From: Bdellovibrionales bacterium GWB1_55_8
GTDB lineage: Bacteria; Bdellovibrionota; UBA1018
Assembly (NCBI GenBank): GCA_001769835.1
Contig: MEPR01000065.1
Location: 236-34,583 of the forward strand
DNA length: 34,348 nucleotides
Direction of reading: 5' to 3'
Shown here: one piece after another, positions 15,874-24,780 of the stretch
Numbering within the stretch: the first letter of the stretch is position 1
How the letters are laid out: each line of letters starts with the position of its first letter
Made by a program: the position numbers and the translations under genes
The notes under the pieces: generated by a model
Told to the model about the DNA's origin: nothing
Database searches by the model: none
What the model saw: only the letters and a program-made list of their open reading frames with translations

Positions 15874-16865
15874 CGGCGACTTACCTGAACGGCGAGTGCC
15901 CCGTCATGATCGATTCGGGTAAGGTGAATTTCTTTTGCCCCACTGTTTTTAAGTGAAAGGAGAATCGCCAGCGACGGTGTCACTGGACCTGCATCGGCAT
16001 TCAGTTCCGGTACAGATCCAAGTTCCCCGAAATTGGAATGCGGATGCCTTGTTCGGCGTAATGAAATCCGGGCAATACGTCCCGGAGCAGTGCCTTTTCT
16101 CAGTACCATACAGGTAGCTGTATCTACCGGCGTCCTGAGTTCAGAAGGATTCATTCGGGCGTTTTGCAGACGAGAAAGAGTGCTTCTCATTTCCGCAGTT
16201 GCGCAAAGTAGGGCGAACCGTACTTTTCCATCTTTAAGGTCACGCCAAGCCGCGCGGAGGACCTGAAACCACTGTGCGGCGCTCGGGCTCATGATGACGG
16301 ACGGACCTTGGATCCCAAGTGCTTTGGAAACGTGAAAAAGAGGTGAATCGATCGAGGCGAACAGAAAACGTGGATTTACCGATTCCGTAACCGCTTTCGC
16401 AAAATCTGCCCAGTAATTCGTTTCTAACTCGGAATCCTGTGTGTCGGATCCCCGTGTGAAGGAGCGGGCAGCCGGCAATGCGAATTCGCCAAATCCCGTT
16501 TGGTAGCCTGTCGTGACATAGATCCCCGTATCCGTTTTCAGGTCGGAGTCCGTTAAGCCCGCCTGCTTTACCGCTGCCAAAGCGGCCTGAGTCAAAAGGC
16601 GGTCTGGTTTGGCCATGATTTTCAGCTGTTTTGGTTCAACGGTCTCCTGTGTCAGTTCAGTGGTCTCTGCTTCAGTGCCTTCAGAAAGGACTAAGCCGGA
16701 ACCAACGCTCAAGGAAGTTGGCGCGGCGAAGTGGTATCCGTCCAGCTGCAGGTATTCCGAGGTTTCCATAATGGGATATTTCCGAGGAAGTTCGTCGACG
16801 TCAAGGAGATGCGGCTCAACCCCTGCATTCCGAAGCGATGTGGAAACGACGACGCGTTTGCGCAC
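15870..16865 (-). CDS. Inactive ketosynthase-like protein (chain-length-factor-like)
   Basis: A 331-residue protein with ketosynthase fold features: an RVVVSTS start, the DRLLTQAALAAVKQAGL helix, and GIQGPSVIMSPSAAQWF where active enzymes have STACxS. The nucleophile position is Ala196. The C-terminal half is short and lacks both catalytic histidine motifs, so it cannot condense. Such proteins act as partners (chain-length factors) of active ketosynthases. The start is GTG 16865, which retains the KS-like first strand; ATG 16769 is an alternative. It is first in a four-gene operon and overlaps the active ketosynthase gene by 4 bases. Confidence 0.75.
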   Translation of the reverse strand: MRKRVVVSTSLRNAGVEPHLLDVDELPRKYPIMETSEYLQLDGYHFAAPTSLSVGSGLVLSEGTEAETTELTQETVEPKQLKIMAKPDRLLTQAALAAVKQAGLTDSDLKTDTGIYVTTGYQTGFGEFALPAARSFTRGSDTQDSELETNYWADFAKAVTESVNPRFLFASIDSPLFHVSKALGIQGPSVIMSPSAAQWFQVLRAAWRDLKDGKVRFALLCATAEMRSTLSRLQNARMNPSELRTPVDTATCMVLRKGTAPGRIARISLRRTRHPHSNFGELGSVPELNADAGPVTPSLAILLSLKNSGAKEIHLTRIDHDGALAVQVSRR

Positions 16866-17394
16866 TGCTGCGTGGATTCAAGGGGTTTATTACCTTTTCA
16901 GCGGCCTTTGGCCTCTGCTTCATATGGATTCTTTCCTCGGGGTGATCGGGGCAAGGGGGGAACTCTGGCTGACGCGTGCGTTGAGCCTCTTGGTCGGGGC
17001 GTCAGGGCTTGCGATTCTACTTGCCGCGAGGAGCCGCCGAGTGACGCGAGAAATCGTGATATTCGGGGTTATTCTGGCCTTCGGGCTGACTTTCATTGAT
17101 GTTTACTACTCATCCCTGGGCACGATATCGGACGTTTATCTCGTGGATGCGGTTGTGCAGCTCGTGCTCGTCGGCATCTGGCTTGGCGACAGGAAGGCTC
17201 TGGTCGCCGTGACCGCGCGCTCCGCGCGCTCTGCCGGCCCTTCTGGTCAGCCTGGGCCTGAAGGGGTGCCTAGAGCGGCGAGAGCCGATAGGTTTCTTTC
17301 CAGGCTCGCTTTGGTCCGTCGCCGTAGGGCTCGTACCGGACCACATGATAAAAGAGAGACCCCTCCTCGCGAAAAAAAAGCCGAAGGTCGGTAA
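16840..17394 (+). CDS. Small four-helix membrane protein (conserved hypothetical)
   Basis: A membrane protein of about 184 residues. The core, from WIQGVYYLFSGLWPLLHM to VYLVDAVVQLVLVGIWLG, has four hydrophobic helices and resembles a widespread uncharacterised family of about 130 residues. The last 60 residues are Arg/Pro/Gly-rich, outside the normal family length, and run antisense over the end of the neighbouring gene for 125 bases. GTG 16840 is chosen because the core begins right after it, and there is no good ribosome site. Upstream open frame to 16609 is antisense to the ketosynthase-like gene and was excluded. Function unknown. Confidence 0.6.
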   Translation: METTTRLRTAAWIQGVYYLFSGLWPLLHMDSFLGVIGARGELWLTRALSLLVGASGLAILLAARSRRVTREIVIFGVILAFGLTFIDVYYSSLGTISDVYLVDAVVQLVLVGIWLGDRKALVAVTARSARSAGPSGQPGPEGVPRAARADRFLSRLALVRRRRARTGPHDKRETPPREKKAEGR

Positions 17395-17761
17395 GGACGG
17401 TTATCCGGTCCTTTTGTTCAAATCGCTCCCAGAGAGCCCTGGTTTTTCCGTCACCGCTTAACCGGGCGAACGTCACGACATTGCCCGGGCCGTTGCGGAG
17501 GAATTCTTCAGGCTCCAGGACTGTCGCGAAGTCGCCATCGAACTCATGTAGGCTGACTTGTCCGGTCGTCTGATCTTGCATGACCGTCAGGCCGACGATG
17601 GAGCAGCCCTTCCAGGGATATCCGTCACGGAGGCATTCGACGTCCGTCACCCGGTAGTTCCCGGTGAAGCCTGAAAAAGGATGAGTCATTGCTGCCGGTG
17701 CTGCTGTCAGTATTGAGGCTAAAAGTGACGAAATCGCCAAAATGGGAAAGGTCATAAACAT
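17270..17761 (-). CDS. Exported hypothetical protein
   Basis: About 163 residues with an N-terminal signal peptide (MTFPILAISSLLASILTAAPA) and a soluble mature part that begins near THPFSGFTGNYRV. The mature part contains a Cys pair (VECL and GCSI) that could form a disulfide. The FTGNYRVTDVEC start with alternating strands looks like a small beta-rich, lipocalin-like exported protein, but I do not recognise a family. ATG 17761 or 17755 is likely. The frame is open to 17812, but the added residues would displace the signal. Its end overlaps the membrane-protein gene. Confidence 0.65.
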   Translation of the reverse strand: MFMTFPILAISSLLASILTAAPAAMTHPFSGFTGNYRVTDVECLRDGYPWKGCSIVGLTVMQDQTTGQVSLHEFDGDFATVLEPEEFLRNGPGNVVTFARLSGDGKTRALWERFEQKDRITVLTDLRLFFREEGSLFYHVVRYEPYGDGPKRAWKETYRLSPL

Positions 17762-17841
17762 TGAATACCAAGGGAAGCCGGTTTTGGCCAACTCTGTAAT
17801 GCCGCATGGCATTTAGGGGAGCCTTCAGGTAAAGAAGGGGG

Positions 17842-18690
17842 ATGCAGATCGACCTGGACCATCCCGAAGAAGCCGAAATTCGCTTGCGCCAGTTATTGGA
17901 GGAGAGCAGCGGTGGCGGGAGCCTGGATGCTCAGGCTGGAATCCTTGCCCAACTGGCTCGCGTTCAAGGTGCTCTGGGCAAATTCAGCGAAGCCAGGGGG
18001 ACACTCCAGAAGCTGGATGAGCTCGCGCGTGAGGAGAGTCAGACGGCAAAAATCCTGGCACTCATTGAGACCGGGCGCTTGTTCGTTCTGGAAAAAACGC
18101 CGTCTCAGGCACGCCCGCTTTTCATGGAAGCCTGGAACCTGGCCGGGCAGTCAGGGGACGTCTCTTGCGCGATTGACGCGGCTCAGATGCTTGCCGCCAT
18201 CGAACCTCAGAAATTGCAGAAAGACTGGACCCTGAAAGCGCTTCGGCTTGCTGAGAATTCTCCCGAACCGATTGCGAAAAACTGGCTTGGAGAAATCTAT
18301 ACGACCCTGGGCTGGAGCGAATTCAATGCGCGGCAATTTGAGTCGGCGTTGGAATGGTTCAAGAAAGCCCTCGCTCGAATTCAACCTGAATCGTCTCCGA
18401 GGCGAGCCATTATAGCTCAATGGGCCGTCGGCAAAACGCTTCGCGCCCTGAATCGTTTCGATGAAGCGTTCGAAATTCAAAGCCATCTTGTCGAGGAGCT
18501 TTCCCGGCTAAGCCTGAAAAATGGCTACGTTTACGAAGAGCTTGCTGAATGCCTGCAGTCTCTGAAGAAAACCGCTGAAGCACAGCCTTACTTTGACATC
18601 GCCTACCATGAGCTCGCAAAAGATGAATGGCTGAGTGACAACAACCCAGCCCGCCTGAAGCGGCTGAAAGATCTCGGAAAGTCCAAATGA
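17842..18690 (+). CDS. TPR-like helical repeat protein
   Basis: A 282-residue cytoplasmic protein made of antiparallel helix pairs. TPR-like units with the A/G-x-x-Y/F pattern are visible at LARVQGALGKFSEA, IYTTLGWSEFNARQFESA and YEELAECLQSLKKTAEA. TPR proteins hold partners together. The ATG follows AAGAAGGGGG. The stop overlaps the dbpA start by ATGA, so the two are co-translated. This suggests, without proving, that it acts with the helicase in ribosome assembly. Confidence 0.7.
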   Translation: MQIDLDHPEEAEIRLRQLLEESSGGGSLDAQAGILAQLARVQGALGKFSEARGTLQKLDELAREESQTAKILALIETGRLFVLEKTPSQARPLFMEAWNLAGQSGDVSCAIDAAQMLAAIEPQKLQKDWTLKALRLAENSPEPIAKNWLGEIYTTLGWSEFNARQFESALEWFKKALARIQPESSPRRAIIAQWAVGKTLRALNRFDEAFEIQSHLVEELSRLSLKNGYVYEELAECLQSLKKTAEAQPYFDIAYHELAKDEWLSDNNPARLKRLKDLGKSK

Positions 18691-20111
18691 GCGCACGTGA
18701 GCAGGTGAAACGGCGAGGTTCCACCGATTTTGGCAGTCTTCGGCTTTCTCCATCGTTGATCCAGGTGGTTGCGGAACTCGGTTACGAGAAGATGACGCCC
18801 ATTCAGGCGCAAAGCATCCCGCTCCTCCTCGAGGGCAAAGATCTGGTCGGCCAGTCGAAAACGGGTAGCGGCAAAACAGTGGCCTTCAGCTTGCCGATTC
18901 TGAATAGCCTGCGAGTCGATAAAAGGGACATCCAAGCGCTGATTCTCTGCCCCACTCGCGAACTCTGCACGCAGGTTGCTCGCGAAATCCGAAAGCTCGG
19001 CAGACGTCTGCCGGGGCTGCAGGTGTTGATCCTCTCCGGAGGGCAACCGATGCATCCGCAACTCGAGGCGCTGCGGAAAGGCGTGCATCTGGTGGTGGGC
19101 ACCCCCGGTCGTGTCCGGGATCACCTGCAGCGTGGCTCGCTTGAGCTTGGAGCCGTTCGTTCGGTCGTCCTCGACGAAGCAGATCGGATGCTCGATATGG
19201 GCTTTCAGGAGGACATGGAAGCGATTTTGAAGAAAGTCCCGGAAAAGCGGCAGATGCTCTTTTTCTCGGCGACTTATCCCCGTTCGATTGATTCCATGAG
19301 CCGCGCTTATCAGCACGCTCCCGTCCGTGTGACGATCGAGGACGAGGACGGCAAGCTTTCCATTCGGCAGGTCTCCTATGAATCCACGCCTGAAGAGAAA
19401 CCCGAAGCGTTGCTCTGGTTGCTCAATCAGCACAAACCCGAATCCGCCATCGTTTTCTGTAATCTCAAGGCCACCGTGACGGAACTTGCCTACGCCCTGG
19501 CGCGCGAAGGCGTCAGTTGCGCCGCACTACATGGAGACCTGGAGCAGTCCGAACGCGATCGGGTCATGGCGAAATTCCGGAATCACAGTACCCGCGTTCT
19601 GATCGCGACGGATGTTGCGGCTCGCGGGATTGACCTCGAAAATCTTGACGTGGTTTTTAATTATGACCTTCCGGCAAAGCCGGACATTTACGTGCATCGT
19701 ATCGGCCGTACGGGGCGCGCTGGAAAAAGCGGTGTGGCGGTCTCACTCGCCGGTGTCCGTGAAAAATCCAAGTTGCAAGCCATCGAGAAGTTCACCGGTA
19801 CGCCGATAGCAACTCAGACCCTGGGTCGAAGCGGCGAGCGCGCGAAAAAAGAGGGCGACGCGGTGGCAGGCGCCAAGATGGCTACCCTTTACATTTCAGG
19901 TGGACGCAAGGACAAGATGCGGCCAGGGGATATCCTAGGGGCGCTCACGGGCGAGGCGGGCGGTCTGGAAGCCTCGAAAGTCGGCAAGATCGAAATTCAC
20001 GATCGTTTCTCCTACGTCGCGGTTTCGAAAGAGATCGCTCATCTCGCGCTTCAGCGACTGCGCGACGGACGCATCAAGGGGCGGAAATTCAGGGTCGAGC
20101 CGGTTCGTTGA
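18687..20111 (+). CDS. dbpA: DEAD-box RNA helicase DbpA
   Basis: A 474-residue ATP-dependent RNA helicase. Motifs in order: PIQAQ (Q motif), SKTGSGKT (I), PTREL (Ia), TPGR (Ib), DEAD (II), SAT (III), VFCN (IV), ATDVAARGID (V) and HRIGRTGRAG (VI). The C-terminal 75 residues (MATLYISGG to FRVEPVR) form the DbpA RRM-like domain, which in E. coli binds hairpin 92 of 23S rRNA. That domain separates it from RhlE, encoded further down. Role: 50S subunit assembly. The 3' end overlaps the exported HExxH gene by 23 bases. Confidence 0.93.
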   Translation: MSAREQVKRRGSTDFGSLRLSPSLIQVVAELGYEKMTPIQAQSIPLLLEGKDLVGQSKTGSGKTVAFSLPILNSLRVDKRDIQALILCPTRELCTQVAREIRKLGRRLPGLQVLILSGGQPMHPQLEALRKGVHLVVGTPGRVRDHLQRGSLELGAVRSVVLDEADRMLDMGFQEDMEAILKKVPEKRQMLFFSATYPRSIDSMSRAYQHAPVRVTIEDEDGKLSIRQVSYESTPEEKPEALLWLLNQHKPESAIVFCNLKATVTELAYALAREGVSCAALHGDLEQSERDRVMAKFRNHSTRVLIATDVAARGIDLENLDVVFNYDLPAKPDIYVHRIGRTGRAGKSGVAVSLAGVREKSKLQAIEKFTGTPIATQTLGRSGERAKKEGDAVAGAKMATLYISGGRKDKMRPGDILGALTGEAGGLEASKVGKIEIHDRFSYVAVSKEIAHLALQRLRDGRIKGRKFRVEPVR

Positions 20112-20655
20112 TCGGGCAAATGAACTCACCGTTCTGAACACGGTTGCCCCACGTTTGGCGAAATTCGGTTTGAATCAGGGTTGCTTCGTATTCTTCCTCT
20201 TCCGTGGCGTCCTCGAGCCGTATGTCGAGCGCCTTGACCTGGAAATAATGAACGAACTCGTGCGCGAGCGAATCGTAAACGGATCTGCCATCGCGATAGG
20301 CGTTTTTGTCGGAGATCAGAAAAATTCGGTTTGAGTCGGCGACATAGACATTCAAGACGGTATCAGGCCGGAATAACCATTGAGCTTCGACTGCGTTCTG
20401 GAATTCATGGAGCGTAATCTCGTGGGCGAGCTGGACTTTCGGTGCCGGAGCTTTTGGTGGGCGTTTGATCCGCATTTGCTTGCGAACGAGTTCCAGGATG
20501 CAGGGTGCGGCTGCGCGAACGCTCGCTCCTCGAAAGCGCGAACTCATTTGCGCGTCGGTTTCAGCGATAGACGCCGCGGGCATCGCAGCCATGGGAATCA
20601 ACGAAAGGATCAGGGCGGGTAAGTACAAGCGAAGCTCCTCTTTTTTGGGGCGCAT
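20089..20655 (-). CDS. Exported HExxH putative metallopeptidase
   Basis: A 188-residue protein with a signal peptide (LYLPALILSLIPMAAMPAASIA) and the zinc motif HEFVH at 132-136, inside LAHEFVHYFQ. A run of glutamates (153-157, in TEEEEYEA) lies about 20 residues later and may supply the third zinc ligand, as in gluzincin folds. It is small for a peptidase and has no other domain. I do not recognise the family. It probably acts in the periplasm. The end of the gene is antisense to the last codons of dbpA. Confidence 0.68.
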   Translation of the reverse strand: MRPKKEELRLYLPALILSLIPMAAMPAASIAETDAQMSSRFRGASVRAAAPCILELVRKQMRIKRPPKAPAPKVQLAHEITLHEFQNAVEAQWLFRPDTVLNVYVADSNRIFLISDKNAYRDGRSVYDSLAHEFVHYFQVKALDIRLEDATEEEEYEATLIQTEFRQTWGNRVQNGEFICPINEPARP

Positions 20656-20760
20656 TCGCGGGGAGTAATATCATACTAATTGAGTCGGGTACAAGTGCGT
20701 TTTAGAGAATGGTTTTTATGCCGCAAAATCATCTCTCTAGACTAGTATCGGGCCATATAA

Positions 20761-21945
20761 ATGGCTCACGGCACTCGCTCTTTATTCAGACGTTTTAGCG
20801 CAGACTGGATTCGCTTTGACCGAAACGAGCTCGCAGGAAGTTTCGGCGACATCGGGACAGATCTTCCGCTGATTCTTGCGATGATCCCGGCTGCTGGCTT
20901 GGATCTGCCGAGCGTCTTCATTCTTTTCGGAGCGGTTCAGATACTCACAGGCATCTTATACGGGTTACCCATGCCCATGCAGCCCTTGAAGGCTATGGCG
21001 GTTCTGGTGATCACCGAGCGGCTCAGCGGCGATGTTCTGGCGGGGGGCGGGCTTGCAATCGGTCTCATGATGCTTGTCCTAAGTCTTTCAGGAGCACTTA
21101 GCTGGCTTTCACGTGCGATTCCGCTGGGGGTGGTCCGCGGCATTCAGTTCGGCCTTGGCCTTTCGCTGGTCTCCCTCGCTCTCAAGACTTACGTTCCTGC
21201 TGAAGGTGGAGCCGGGTATGCGCTTGCGGCAGTTGCTTTCGTTCTCACCCTGGTGTTCTGGGGAAACAGGCGATTCCCTGCTGCTCTGTTCGTCATCGGT
21301 TTGGGCGCACTTTATGCCTTGATCGGCAATCCTGGGATCTTCTCGTCTTTCACGGAGGTGAAGATCGCTCTGCCTGTTTTACAGGCCCCGGCGCTTTCGG
21401 ATATCTGGACCGGCCTTCTGGTGCTTGCACTTCCGCAGCTGCCGCTATCTCTTTCCAATTCGGTTTTCGCCACCGAGCGGACGCTCAAGGATCTCTACCC
21501 TGAGCGGAAAATCAGCATCCGTAAGATCGGGGTCACGTATTCGCTGGCGAACATGATTCTGCCTTTTTTCCGGGCAATTCCTGTTTGTCACGGCTGCGGG
21601 GGGCTCGCCGGCCATTACGCTTTTGGCGCGCGCACGGGCGGATCGGTGATTTTGTACGGGGCGATGTACCTGCTCATCGGCCTGTTTTTCTCCAGCGCCG
21701 CCAACGACATTCTTCAGGTGTTTCCGAAACCGGTGCTGGGAGTGGTCCTGTTTTTCGAGGCATTGATCCTGCTTCGTTTCATCGCGGATGTCGCCCGCTC
21801 ACGGCGGGAGCTCACCATCGCGCTGATCGTTGCAGCGCTGTCGTTCACCTTGCCGCAGGGCTTCCTGATCGGCCTGCTTGTGGGAGTGGCGCTGAGCTAT
21901 GCTTCGCGGCGCTTTAGAATCCTGGACGAACACCTGGCTCGCTGA
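20761..21945 (+). CDS. MOT1-type molybdate/sulfate transporter
   Basis: A 394-residue membrane protein of the SulP-related MOT1 family, which imports molybdate or sulfate. Family motifs are clear: RNELAGSFGDIGTDLPLI near residue 22, PMPMQPLKAMA near 75, and PVCHGCGGLAGHYAFGARTGG near 279. About ten membrane helices fill the rest. The ATG at 20761 has only a weak ribosome site. It is divergent from the exported HExxH gene with 105 bases between. The arsenic operon follows 60 bases later, likely with its own promoter. Confidence 0.88.
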   Translation: MAHGTRSLFRRFSADWIRFDRNELAGSFGDIGTDLPLILAMIPAAGLDLPSVFILFGAVQILTGILYGLPMPMQPLKAMAVLVITERLSGDVLAGGGLAIGLMMLVLSLSGALSWLSRAIPLGVVRGIQFGLGLSLVSLALKTYVPAEGGAGYALAAVAFVLTLVFWGNRRFPAALFVIGLGALYALIGNPGIFSSFTEVKIALPVLQAPALSDIWTGLLVLALPQLPLSLSNSVFATERTLKDLYPERKISIRKIGVTYSLANMILPFFRAIPVCHGCGGLAGHYAFGARTGGSVILYGAMYLLIGLFFSSAANDILQVFPKPVLGVVLFFEALILLRFIADVARSRRELTIALIVAALSFTLPQGFLIGLLVGVALSYASRRFRILDEHLAR

Positions 21946-21975
21946 GCTTGCTTTCATGCAGGAATGCGGGTATCT

Positions 21976-22009
21976 GCATATATGAATTTCTTGTGAGGTT
22001 CATGTATGC
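21976..22009. promoter_or_regulatory. Possible ArsR operator
   Basis: GCATATATG (21976-21984) and CATGTATGC (22001-22009) are inverted repeats matching at 8 of 9 positions, with a 16-base spacer that holds the GTGAGGTT ribosome site. The right arm covers the arsR start codon. ArsR proteins often bind dyads just upstream of their own gene, so this is a reasonable operator. The arms are short and could be chance. Confidence 0.3.
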
Positions 22010-22374
22010 GTGACACTGTTCAACTTTTCAAGGCGCTCGCCGACGAGACGAGGCTCAAGATGCTCGCCCTCCTTATCAAACACGATGAATTATGCGTCTG
22101 CGACTTCGAAGGCGGGCTTGGGATTTCCCAATCCCGGGCGTCCAGGCATCTTCGCACGCTGTATTCGGCCGGGCTCATCGAGGACCGTCGCGAGGCCGTA
22201 TGGGTTTACTACCGGCTCAGCCGGAAACAGGACAGTGCGCGGAAGGCGGTGATGAAGTCCGTCGAAAAGCTGTTGGAAAATGGACCTGGCACATTGCCAC
22301 GGAACATTCGGGATACCATGGCGCAGTTTGACCAATGGCTGAAGAACAACAGCTGTCAAAGGGCAGGGGAATGA
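22006..22374 (+). CDS. arsR: Arsenic-responsive repressor ArsR
   Basis: A 122-residue winged-helix protein with ELCVCDFE at about residues 28-35, the Cys-Val-Cys site that binds As(III) or Sb(III) in classical ArsR. Metalloid binding releases the protein from its operator. The recognition helix region reads [24 protein letters not shown] lies upstream of ATG 22006. It is the first gene of an operon with acr3 and the arsC-arsM fusion, which fixes its role. Confidence 0.94.
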   Translation: MRDTVQLFKALADETRLKMLALLIKHDELCVCDFEGGLGISQSRASRHLRTLYSAGLIEDRREAVWVYYRLSRKQDSARKAVMKSVEKLLENGPGTLPRNIRDTMAQFDQWLKNNSCQRAGE

Positions 22375-23465
22375 GAATGGGAACATCGGAAAGTCTCGTA
22401 TCGAAACTTTCGTTTCTGGATCGTTATCTCACGCTTTGGATTTTTCTGGCCATGGGCATTGGAGTGGGTGGCGGATATTTTTTTCCGGGTGTCGTTCCGC
22501 TGCTGGATCGATTCAGTGTCGGCACGACGTCCATTCCGATTGCGATCGGGCTCATTCTGATGATGTATCCGCCGCTCGCAAAAGTCCGTTACGAGGAACT
22601 CGGGCGCGTGTTTCGTAACACGAAGGTGCTGGGGCTTTCGCTCGTTCAGAACTGGATCATAGGCCCCGTGCTCATGTTTGCGCTCGCAGTCCTGTTTTTG
22701 AGCGGCTATCCGGAATATATGATCGGACTGATTCTGATCGGGCTCGCTCGCTGCATTGCCATGGTCATCGTCTGGAATGACCTTGCGAAAGGAGATCCCG
22801 AATGCTGCGCGGGACTCGTGGCGCTGAACTCCATTTTTCAGGTGCTGTTTTACTCCGTACTGGCTTACCTGTTCATCACCGTCCTTCCGCCTTTCTTGGG
22901 AATTGAGGGGATCGCCGTAAACGTGACCATGGGCCAGATCGCCGAAAGCGTTTTCATCTATTTAGGCGTTCCTTTCATTGCCGGAGCCTTGACCCGGCTG
23001 GTTCTCGTGAAGAAAAAAGGCAAGGAATGGTATCATTCCGTTTTCATCCCGAAGATCAGCCCGATGACGCTGATTGCGCTTCTTTTCACGATCGTCGTGA
23101 TGTTTTCCATGAAGGGCGAAATGATTGTCGCTCTGCCCTTTGACGTGCTCCGGATCGCCGTTCCGCTGCTGATCTATTTCGTGCTGATGTTTGTTTTCTC
23201 GTTTTTCATGAGCAAAAAAGCGGGTGCCCCGTATCATCAGGCGGCTTCACTTTCCTTTACCGCGGCTTCGAACAATTTCGAACTCGCCATTGCCGTTGCT
23301 GTCGGGACGTTCGGGATTCACCACGGTGCCGCGTTCGCCGCTGTCATCGGGCCACTCGTCGAGGTGCCCGTTCTGATCGGCCTGGTGAAAGTCTCTCTCT
23401 GGTTTCAAAAGAAATATTTCAAAGGCGAAGACCTCGCCGTCGCAGCCGAAGGGGCAAAGCGGTAA
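22371..23465 (+). CDS. acr3: Arsenite efflux permease Acr3
   Basis: A 364-residue transporter of the Acr3/BASS fold with about ten membrane helices that expels arsenite from the cell. The conserved [19 protein letters not shown] stretch, with the essential cysteine, and [19 protein letters not shown] are present. ATG 22371 overlaps the arsR stop (ATGA) and is preceded by AGGGGA; ATG 22377 is an alternative. An in-frame codon at 22335 lies inside arsR and was not used. Its stop overlaps the next start in TAATG. Confidence 0.96.
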   Translation: MRMGTSESLVSKLSFLDRYLTLWIFLAMGIGVGGGYFFPGVVPLLDRFSVGTTSIPIAIGLILMMYPPLAKVRYEELGRVFRNTKVLGLSLVQNWIIGPVLMFALAVLFLSGYPEYMIGLILIGLARCIAMVIVWNDLAKGDPECCAGLVALNSIFQVLFYSVLAYLFITVLPPFLGIEGIAVNVTMGQIAESVFIYLGVPFIAGALTRLVLVKKKGKEWYHSVFIPKISPMTLIALLFTIVVMFSMKGEMIVALPFDVLRIAVPLLIYFVLMFVFSFFMSKKAGAPYHQAASLSFTAASNNFELAIAVAVGTFGIHHGAAFAAVIGPLVEVPVLIGLVKVSLWFQKKYFKGEDLAVAAEGAKR

Positions 23466-24706
23466 TGGATGCCCCCGAGTGGATGAAGCAGGCGGAAGAG
23501 CTACGGGCAAAGAGACCCAGGCACATCCTTTTTCTTTGCGTCGCCAATTCCGCAAGGAGTCAGATGGCCGAGGGCATCGCAAGATCGTTGGCGCCTCCTG
23601 AGGTCAGGATTTCCTCAGCCGGCTCCGCGCCTTCTCGCGTGAATCCGCATTCGATCGCGGCGCTCAAGGAGATCGGAATCGATATATCCGGGCACAGCTC
23701 CAAAGGCACCGATGCGATCGATTCAGCAAGTGTGGATGCGGTGATCACGCTCTGTGCGGAGGAGGTGTGTCCCGTTTTCCTCGGAAAAGCCACCCGGCTG
23801 CACTGGGGGCTGCCCGATCCGGCGCCCCATGGCACAAGCGTTTCCGCCTCTCTGGACGGGTTTCGCGCGGTTCGCGATGAACTCAGGAAGAGACTCGGAT
23901 TTCTTTTCAGTGGTTCCTGGTTTGAAAAGGCGGACGCGATCCGTGACGCGGTTCGAGACCAATACGCCCGAGTGGCCGAGAGTAATAGCTGCGGGTGCGG
24001 CCCTTCATGCTGCGATTCCAACGAGATGTCCGTGACTCCGGCTGAGGCGCTGGGTTATTCCGTTGAGCAAGCCGGCTCTGTTCCCGAGGGCTCGAATATG
24101 GGCTTGGGATGCGGCAACCCTCAGACCATTGCGAAGCTGAAAACAGGCGAGGTCGTGCTCGACCTGGGAAGTGGCGGAGGTTTTGATTCGTTTCTTGCCT
24201 CTCGCCAGGTGGGTGCTTCAGGTCACGTCATCGGCGTGGACATGACGCCTGAGATGCTCACGAAAGCGCGCCGAAATGCCGCTCTAGGCGGGTATCACAA
24301 CGTTGAGTTTCGGCTCGGGGAAATAGAGAATCTGCCTGTCGCCAATGACACCGCGGACGTCATCATTTCAAATTGCGTGATCAATCTTTCCCCGGACAAG
24401 CCTCGTGTATTTGCGGAGAGTTTCCGGGTTTTGAAGCCAGGAGGACGCCTGGCGATTTCAGACGTTGTTGCGACTGCCGAGCTGCCCGAAGAGATCAGAC
24501 GCGACCTGGCCCTTTATACCGGGTGTGTAGCGGGCGCGTCGTTGATTTCAGAGATTGAATCGATGCTTTCCCGGGCTGGATTCGAGCAGGTGCGTGTTAC
24601 GCCTAAAGACGAGAGCAAGTCCTTCATTCGCGAGTGGGCCCCTGGAAAGCCCGTCACGGATTACGTCGTCTCGGCCACGATCGAGGCAATCAAGCCGCGG
24701 AAGTGA
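23465..24706 (+). CDS. ArsC-ArsM fusion: arsenate reductase plus arsenite methyltransferase
   Basis: A 413-residue two-domain protein. Residues about 18-170 are a low-molecular-weight-phosphatase-type arsenate reductase: CX5R loop Cys25 to Arg31, redox cysteines Cys97 and Cys102 (TLCAEEVCP), and the LPDP aspartate at 118. Residues about 172-410 are an ArsM-type SAM methyltransferase: a CGCGPSCC start, GLGCGNP, the [12 protein letters not shown] motif, and arsenic-binding Cys304 (ISNCVINL) and Cys354 (YTGCVAGA). It would reduce As(V) and methylate As(III) in one chain. No stop or restart lies between the domains. It is last in the ars operon. Confidence 0.92.
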   Translation: MDAPEWMKQAEELRAKRPRHILFLCVANSARSQMAEGIARSLAPPEVRISSAGSAPSRVNPHSIAALKEIGIDISGHSSKGTDAIDSASVDAVITLCAEEVCPVFLGKATRLHWGLPDPAPHGTSVSASLDGFRAVRDELRKRLGFLFSGSWFEKADAIRDAVRDQYARVAESNSCGCGPSCCDSNEMSVTPAEALGYSVEQAGSVPEGSNMGLGCGNPQTIAKLKTGEVVLDLGSGGGFDSFLASRQVGASGHVIGVDMTPEMLTKARRNAALGGYHNVEFRLGEIENLPVANDTADVIISNCVINLSPDKPRVFAESFRVLKPGGRLAISDVVATAELPEEIRRDLALYTGCVAGASLISEIESMLSRAGFEQVRVTPKDESKSFIREWAPGKPVTDYVVSATIEAIKPRK

Positions 24707-24780
24707 TGTTTTCCCTAAAGTCGACCGTTTTTGTTAAGTTAATGCTGGCATTATTGGTGCGCTGCATATAAGAAGTGGGC

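Noticed and set aside
16609-16839. Upstream part of the plus-strand frame before the small membrane protein
   Set aside because: It is antisense to the KS-like gene and low in complexity, and the family core starts only after 16840.
18603-19433. Minus-strand frame of 276 codons opposite dbpA
   Set aside because: It is a shadow of the helicase gene with no independent evidence.
20656-20760. TGATATTAC as an extended -10 promoter for the HExxH gene
   Set aside because: It would leave a leader of only about 10 bases, and the -35 match is poor.
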